NCBI GenBank assembly: GCA_029821875.1
Contig: JALGXW010000003.1
Span: forward strand, 110,105 to 174,104
Direction of reading: 5' to 3'
From: Candidatus Hebobacterum abditum
Lineage (GTDB): Bacteria; Armatimonadota; Hebobacteria; Hebobacterales; Hebobacteraceae
Length of the DNA: 64,000 nucleotides
Made by a program: the position numbers and the translations under genes. Below, piece by piece: positions 59,328 to 64,000 of this stretch. Position 1 is the first letter of the stretch. The number at the start of each line of letters is the position of its first letter. The notes below the pieces were generated by a model. The model had not been told where the DNA came from, did no database searches, and worked only from the letters and a program-made list of their open reading frames with translations.

Positions 59328-60467
59328 GTGATCGAAATCGACTGCGCCTTCCCAGGTGGGAACATCCGGGTCGACTCCATCGAGGGAGATGTCGTCCATC
59401 TGCAACCCGATCTCCGCGATACGGATGGCCACTGGTTCTACTGGTACTTCCGCGTCCGCGGCGCGCGGGGCCGCAGGGTGGGGTTCCGGTTCAAGGACGC
59501 GGATGTCGGGGTGCGCGGCCCGGGCGTGAGTCTGGACGACGGTAGGAGTTGGCGATGGCTCGGCAGCGAGAACTCGGGCGAGCGCAGCTTCACCTACGAG
59601 TTCCCAGCGCAGGCCGAGGAGGTCCGCTTCTCCCTCGGCATGCCGTACACGCAGACGAATCTCGAGGAGTTCCTCGCAGAGCATGCAGGTAGTCGAAGCC
59701 TCCGAACGGAGACCCTCTGCGGGAGTCGCAAGGGCCGCCCGGTCGAGTGCCTGCGGTTTGGGAAGCCAGCGGGAGAGCCGGAGCATCGCGTGCTTCTCAC
59801 CGCACGCCATCACGCCTGCGAGATGATGGCCAGCTATGCTCTGGAGGGAGTAGTCGAGGGGGTCATCGCAGATGACGAGAGTGGTCGTTGGCTGCGCCGC
59901 AACGTCGAGTTCCTCGCGGTTCCCTTCATGGACAGGGACGGCGTGAAGGACGGCGACCAGGGGAAGTCTCGTCATCCACATGATCACAACCGGGACTACG
60001 CCGCGCCGTGCATCTACCCGGAGGTCGCGGCGCTGCGAGACAAGACGAGAGATTGGTCACAGGGGAGGCTGCGAATTGCACTGGACCTACACTGCCCCGG
60101 ACATCGAGGCGAGTGGCACGAGCTCATCCATTTCGTCGGCGTGGCCCAGGACGACCTGTGGGCTCGAATCGAGCAGTTCTGCGAGGTGCTGGAGTCGACG
60201 GCCTCCGGCCCCCTCCCCTACCGCAAGAGCAACAACCTGCTGTTCGGGGTCAACTGGAACACGGCCGAGGAGTACGGCCCCCAATCCGCTGAGCCACGCA
60301 GCGCGAGCGACTGGTTTTCGACACTCCCCGGCGTCTGGTTCGGGGCAACGCTGGAAATCCCGTACGCCAACGCCCAGGGCGCGGAGGTAACCGCCGACTC
60401 AGCTCGGGCCTTCGGGCGCGACCTCGCCGTCGCCATGCGGTACCATCTGGCCGCGACGAGCCCGTGA
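59328..60467 (+). CDS. M14-family metallocarboxypeptidase-like protein
   Basis: A 379-aa cytoplasmic protein (no signal peptide). Residues about 1-120 form a beta-sandwich resembling the N-domain of cytosolic carboxypeptidases (NIRVDSIEGDVVHLQPDLRD; HWFYWYFRVRGARG; SFTYEFPAQAEEVRFSLGMPYT). The M14 catalytic domain follows, with zinc ligands His162 and Glu165 in TARHHACEMMASYAL, the third His in ALDLHCPGHRGEW and the catalytic Glu in GATLEIPYANAQ. GTG 59328 was chosen because CGGAGG lies 6 nt upstream. It may trim a C-terminal or gamma-linked amino acid from a small molecule; the substrate is unknown. Confidence 0.82.
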   Translation: MIEIDCAFPGGNIRVDSIEGDVVHLQPDLRDTDGHWFYWYFRVRGARGRRVGFRFKDADVGVRGPGVSLDDGRSWRWLGSENSGERSFTYEFPAQAEEVRFSLGMPYTQTNLEEFLAEHAGSRSLRTETLCGSRKGRPVECLRFGKPAGEPEHRVLLTARHHACEMMASYALEGVVEGVIADDESGRWLRRNVEFLAVPFMDRDGVKDGDQGKSRHPHDHNRDYAAPCIYPEVAALRDKTRDWSQGRLRIALDLHCPGHRGEWHELIHFVGVAQDDLWARIEQFCEVLESTASGPLPYRKSNNLLFGVNWNTAEEYGPQSAEPRSASDWFSTLPGVWFGATLEIPYANAQGAEVTADSARAFGRDLAVAMRYHLAATSP

Positions 60468-60482
60468 TTGACGTAGGTGCAG

Positions 60483-62570
60483 TTACCTCCCGGCGTCTCC
60501 CGACTCTGTCACGCGGAACTCGAAGTAGTTACGAGATAGCTGTCGACCCTCGCTATCGGCAAGCTCGGCCTCCATCCGATACGCTCCCTCGACATCACTT
60601 GGGATGGGCCAGCGCACATCGTCGACCACCTGAGAGCTGTCCTTGGGAACTGACAGCTTCAGGACTGCCTCGTCGACAACATCCCCATTCGGGTCGCGAA
60701 TGCGCCAGGCGAGGCTGACGCCCTCGTACTCCTCGTGCACGTCATTCGTGACCCAGAGCTTCGCGATAAGATCGTCACCGGGAGGATAGGTTTTCTCGTG
60801 CCCGACCACATGCTTGTCCTTGATCCACTCGATGCTCACCAGGACCGGTGAATACACCATCCCGTAGATATCGTAGGCCTTGTACTTGCGCCGGTAGTAG
60901 TCGAGCAGCCCGCTGCCACCAAGGCACGGCCAGGGGTCACTCCAGAAGTAGAGGAACATGGAGGCGTTCGGCTTGTACTTGCGCTGCCTGATGTACTCGG
61001 CCGACTCCTTGATCTGCCGGGCCGACCAGGTCTGGGACCTCTCAATGAGCTCCTCCAATCCGCTGAGTGAATCGACGTCGATGCCCTGGCGGGTGAGCCA
61101 CGTGGGATCGAGGTTCAGGTAGTACCACCGGTCCCAATCCGGCGGCCATTGCTCCTCGGGCTTGAGTATCTGCTTCGCCGTCTCCAGCGGAGCGACGTGC
61201 ACAGTGCCGAACTCCACCTTCTGTGGGCTTTCCTCGCCGTGGATCTGGCGGAAGTCGTCGTAGACACCTCCCCATCCCGCCGTCATGACGTTCTGCACGC
61301 CTTCCTCGTAGTCGCCTTTGTGCACCCATCGGATCGGGTCCACCGTCCGGGCGGCATCTCGCATGACCTCGCACAGGCGACCATAGAGATTCGGCCGCGG
61401 CTCGAACTGGTAGACATACGGCTCCTTGAACACGCTCCACATCACGATGCTCGGATGGTTGTAGAGAAGGCCGACCATGTCGCTCATCATCGGCGCGGAC
61501 CGCTCGATGACGTCGTCGGTGTCGGCGTAGTTGCCCCAGTGCAGTGGGAAGACTTGCCACACCAGGAACCCCATCTCGTCACAGAGATCGTAGACGGCCT
61601 TCTGCTCGACGTGGCTGCCAATCCGGATGGCGTTGATGTTGAGTTCCCGCATTCGCCCGAGGTCCTCTTCGAAGAGGCGCTGGTCTCCCTCTCCCAGCCA
61701 GATGCTCGAATGGTATCGCATCCCGCGGGCAAACACCCGCCGGCCGTTGAGATGCCAGTGCCCATTCTCGTCCAGGGTAAGCTCTCTGATGCCGAAGGTC
61801 TCGACGACTTCGTCCTGCACTTCGCCGGCGATGGAGGCAGTGATCCGCATCTCGTAGAGGTTCGGTTCGCCGTGGTCCCAGCACCACCACAGCCCCGGCT
61901 CTTCGAACGTCTGCACGAGCTTCACTGGGTTGCGGCCGGGAGCGAGCGTGAACTCCTTGTTCTTCGTCACGGCCTCGGTGCTCTCGAAGTTCTTGCCTCG
62001 CGCCTCGAGGTTGATTCGTGCTCGAACCGTACTGTCGGCTGCGTTGTAGAGGTCCAGGTCCACTGCGACCACGGCCGTTCCGTCCAGAGCGCCGTCTCTC
62101 CTCACCAGCGTCGGCGTGATCTTCACTCCTTGCACGGCCAGGGAGCCCGTGGCGATGAGCTCCACGCTCTGCCAGATGCCGCCCGTGTTGCCGTCCTGAC
62201 CGAACTGGGTCTCCCAGCCCGGGCGATGCCAGAAGTCTATGAGCGACCCCTTGATCGTGGTGAGCGCAACCGGCTTGCTGGTCTTGAAGGGATCGGAGAG
62301 AGGCTTCTCCCACCCTGGCGAGTCGGGGACGAGCCGGTACTCGGTTGGATCTCTCGGCGAGTCTACTTTGACGACGAGCGTGTTGCCCTTCTGGCGCTCA
62401 TCTCCGCCGGGAGGTCGAACTCGCGGGCGAACCAGATGACGCCGTGGTAATCGCCAATCTCGGTCTTGTACCAGTTCGAGGGCACATCGACACTTCCCCA
62501 ATCACGCGTCCTGCTTGTACGCCCACCGTCCGTCGAGCGATAGTCTCTTCCTCGGTCGGTTCTCAGCCAT
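60483..62570 (-). pseudogene. glycoside hydrolase family 2 enzyme, 5-prime end disrupted by two frame changes
   Basis: A beta-galactosidase/glucuronidase-type GH2 enzyme. A well-placed ATG at 62570 (GAGAGG 6 nt upstream) encodes MAENRPRKRLSLDGRWAYKQDA and stops. A second frame continues with DWGSVDVPSNWYKTEIGD and GVIWFAREFDLP. The third, long frame carries GNTLVVKVDSPRDP and everything to 60483. At each switch, part of the sugar-binding domain (roughly 25 and 50 residues by family comparison) is missing. The rest is intact: beta-sandwich, TIM barrel with acid/base Glu in MWSVFKEPYV (Lys replaces the usual Asn before it) and candidate nucleophile Glu in KVEFGTVH. It is either a decaying gene or an assembly error. 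Confidence 0.72.
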
Positions 62571-62595
62571 AGCCATCCTCTCCAGACGCCTCGTC

Positions 62596-63615
62596 TCAGT
62601 CCGCCTGGTACTCCAGACCGACATTGGGATTCTGCGAGCATCCAATCGGCACCCCTGCTTCGAGGTTGCCGAAGCACTTGTCGTTGCACTTGACGCACTC
62701 GATGATCTCGTCACGGCAACCGTCCATGATCTTGCGCGGCAAGTTGGGGTCAGCAATCAGCGCGCGCCCGACTGCAATGAGGTCCGCCTTGTCCGCCGCC
62801 AGCACGGCCTCTGCCGCCTCCGGGTCCTCCATGCCGCCGACCGCGATGACTGGGCAGGAGACGCGGGACTTCGTCGCGGCCGCGAGGTCGGCGTGCTCCG
62901 AGCCCTCCTGGCTCGTGCTCGGCGAGATGTCGATGATGTCGACGCCCGCGCGCTCGAGTTGCCCTGCGAAAACCAGGCTGTCATCCAAAGGATAGTCGCC
63001 CGCCGCAGTGTGTCGGTATAGGACCAGGAAGTCCGCTCCGCAAGCGCGGCGAACGGCCTTGGCGCATTCTAGGCCGAGGCGCATGCGGTTCTCGAGGCTG
63101 CCCCCGTACTCGTCCGTGCGCTGGTTGTGCGTCGGAGAGAAGAACCGGTTCAGGAAGAAGTCGTGTGCGCCGTGGACTTCCGCCCCGTCGAATCCGGCTT
63201 GCTGGCAGGCGACGGCCGCGTTCGCGAATCGTTGCGGGATGGCGGCGACTTCCTCGGCGGTGGCCGCTCGTGCATTGCCGGTGTCGGAGGGGGCGACCCG
63301 CTGCCCGCCTATCCTGCCGGGGTGAAAGAGCTGGACGGCGGCCGCTGCACCCGCCTCTTGAATCGCCTCGGCCAGGACGGGCAGCCCGGAGGCAAGGCCG
63401 CCGTCTTCGAACTGGTGTAGCGGCGTCGCCTCCACGATTACCAACCCGGGGCCGCCTTCTGCCCGCACCCGGTAGTAGGCAAGAGCCTGAGGCCCGGCCA
63501 GGTCCATGTTCGTCTTCATGGGAGGCAGGACGATTCGGCTTCGCAGATGCACCTTCCCAACGTGCAGGGGAGAGAAGAGCAGGCTGTTCGCAGGTGTGAA
63601 GGTCTTCCCCGACAT
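62596..63615 (-). CDS. Old-Yellow-Enzyme-family NADH:flavin oxidoreductase
   Basis: A 339-aa FMN-dependent TIM-barrel oxidoreductase. Landmarks are LRSRIVLPPMKTNM, AVQLFHPGRIG, GFDGAEVHGAHDFFLNRFFSPTHNQRTDEYGGSLENRMR, VIAVGGMEDPEAAEAVL and DLIAVGRALIADPNLPRKI. The C-terminal Cys set CVKCNDKC...GC resembles the 4Fe-4S site of 2,4-dienoyl-CoA reductase/trimethylamine dehydrogenase relatives, but the protein ends there and lacks their FAD/NAD domain. ATG 63615 has GGAGG 8 nt upstream; upstream in-frame codons are unsupported. The substrate is unknown. It is the likely first gene of an operon with the GH2 gene. Confidence 0.87.
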   Translation of the reverse strand: MSGKTFTPANSLLFSPLHVGKVHLRSRIVLPPMKTNMDLAGPQALAYYRVRAEGGPGLVIVEATPLHQFEDGGLASGLPVLAEAIQEAGAAAAVQLFHPGRIGGQRVAPSDTGNARAATAEEVAAIPQRFANAAVACQQAGFDGAEVHGAHDFFLNRFFSPTHNQRTDEYGGSLENRMRLGLECAKAVRRACGADFLVLYRHTAAGDYPLDDSLVFAGQLERAGVDIIDISPSTSQEGSEHADLAAATKSRVSCPVIAVGGMEDPEAAEAVLAADKADLIAVGRALIADPNLPRKIMDGCRDEIIECVKCNDKCFGNLEAGVPIGCSQNPNVGLEYQAD

Positions 63616-63868
63616 CGCTCGTCCCTCCTCGGCCTCGCCGACCGGTGTGGCGCCAGTCTCCGCCTCCAGTTCCACGCAGCCGCGCGACCACCTGTTGCGC
63701 GCCTCGTCCGGGATGGTCCTTACGACTTGACAGAGACACAAGCGCAGGCGCCGCTACCAGGCCGGCGAAGAGAGTGCCGGGTATGCCAGGGACACGGCCG
63801 ACGCGGCAGGCCGGACTCACCCGTCAACAGCCGCAGCCAACTTACCTCGCCGGACAGACAGCAGCAAC

Positions 63869-64000
63869 ATGTCGCCCGAATCGATGCACACACCATCGAC
63901 TGCGCGACCCGGGCTCAACATGCCCCGGCCGCGGGCGATTCTGCTCGGCTGCGCGCTCATCGTCGTGCTGGCATTCCTCATGCCGTACATCAACCTCCAC
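63869..64000 (+). CDS. N-terminal fragment of an unidentified membrane protein
   Basis: An open frame of exactly 44 codons from ATG 63869 to the window edge. A hydrophilic stretch of about 20 residues is followed by a strong transmembrane segment (AILLGCALIVVLAFLMPYI). It is divergent from the Old-Yellow-Enzyme gene. It could be a large transporter-like protein; the fragment is too short to name. Confidence 0.45.
   Translation, partial: MSPESMHTPSTARPGLNMPRPRAILLGCALIVVLAFLMPYINLH

Noticed and set aside
1..64000. Mobile elements, CRISPR arrays, rRNA, tRNA and phage genes
   Set aside because: No transposase, integrase, regular repeat array, terminal inverted repeats or structural RNA core was seen on either strand.

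Overview
This is a high-G+C, densely coded stretch of a Gram-negative bacterial chromosome. It carries about 58 protein genes on both strands. I saw no rRNA, tRNA, insertion sequence, prophage, plasmid or CRISPR signature. A complete outer-membrane lipid A/core assembly locus, a TolC-type efflux operon and a CvpA gene make a two-membrane cell certain. A glycyl radical enzyme with its activase, radical SAM proteins, a hemerythrin and paired MocA-type, flavoprotein and GH2 genes suggest a free-living, at least facultatively anaerobic, heterotrophic member of one of the less-studied phyla (Planctomycetota, Hydrogenedentota, Armatimonadota or similar). That placement is an inference from gene content and was not computed.

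Layout. 1-5214 (minus): translationally coupled efflux operon tolC - adaptor 1 - ABC ATPase - adaptor 2 - permease (cut by the window edge), preceded by a geranylgeranyl-reductase-type flavoprotein (5450-6625). 6915-8550 (plus): DUF47/PhoU-like regulator and PiT phosphate transporter. 8630-10402: tandem-ACT protein and two receiver-domain proteins, the first with an N-terminal MshEN-like module. 10495-19801: metabolic region with a xylose-isomerase-like epimerase, a MocA oxidoreductase, a GNAT protein and a five-gene operon (flavoprotein, MBL hydrolase, class V aminotransferase, glycyl radical enzyme, its activating enzyme). 19836-22689: hemerythrin, UDP-GlcNAc 2-epimerase, YihY/BrkB. 22966-24958: C39 peptidase, TPR lipoprotein and PA2779-like small protein. 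25149-31003 (minus): B12-type radical SAM protein, alkaline-phosphatase-superfamily enzyme, DUF5658 protein and two membrane-anchored MshEN-like proteins. 31323-34378: MFS transporter, SCP2, Mth938-like and CARDB proteins.

34525-48907 (plus) is the centrepiece: a 14-kb, almost gap-free operon behind a strong sigma-70-type promoter, with lpxC, fabZ, lpxA, lpxB, an MsbA-type flippase, waaA, lpxK, an LpxL-type acyltransferase, a heptosyltransferase-like GT9, a GT4-GT9 fusion, a GT4, a GT2 and an rfaE2-type adenylyltransferase. The products would make lipid A, add Kdo, acylate, build inner core and flip the product. lpxD and an lpxH/lpxI hydrolase are absent from the operon. Downstream lie cvpA and a Memo-type gene (minus), then a GT4 gene, glmS (supplying GlcN-6-P, the lipid A precursor) and a membrane spermidine-synthase-like protein. 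55307-64000 is a mixed region: DUF72, mutM, a second FAD oxidoreductase, an M14 carboxypeptidase-like protein, a GH2 glycosidase whose 5-prime end is broken by two frame changes, an Old-Yellow-Enzyme-type oxidoreductase, and the first 44 codons of a membrane protein at the right edge.

The most distinctive items are the glycyl-radical operon of unknown substrate with a Trp in the active-site motif, the split PA2778/PA2779-like module, three stand-alone MshEN-like (possible c-di-GMP-binding) proteins, the GT4-GT9 fusion, and the efflux operon with two different adaptors.
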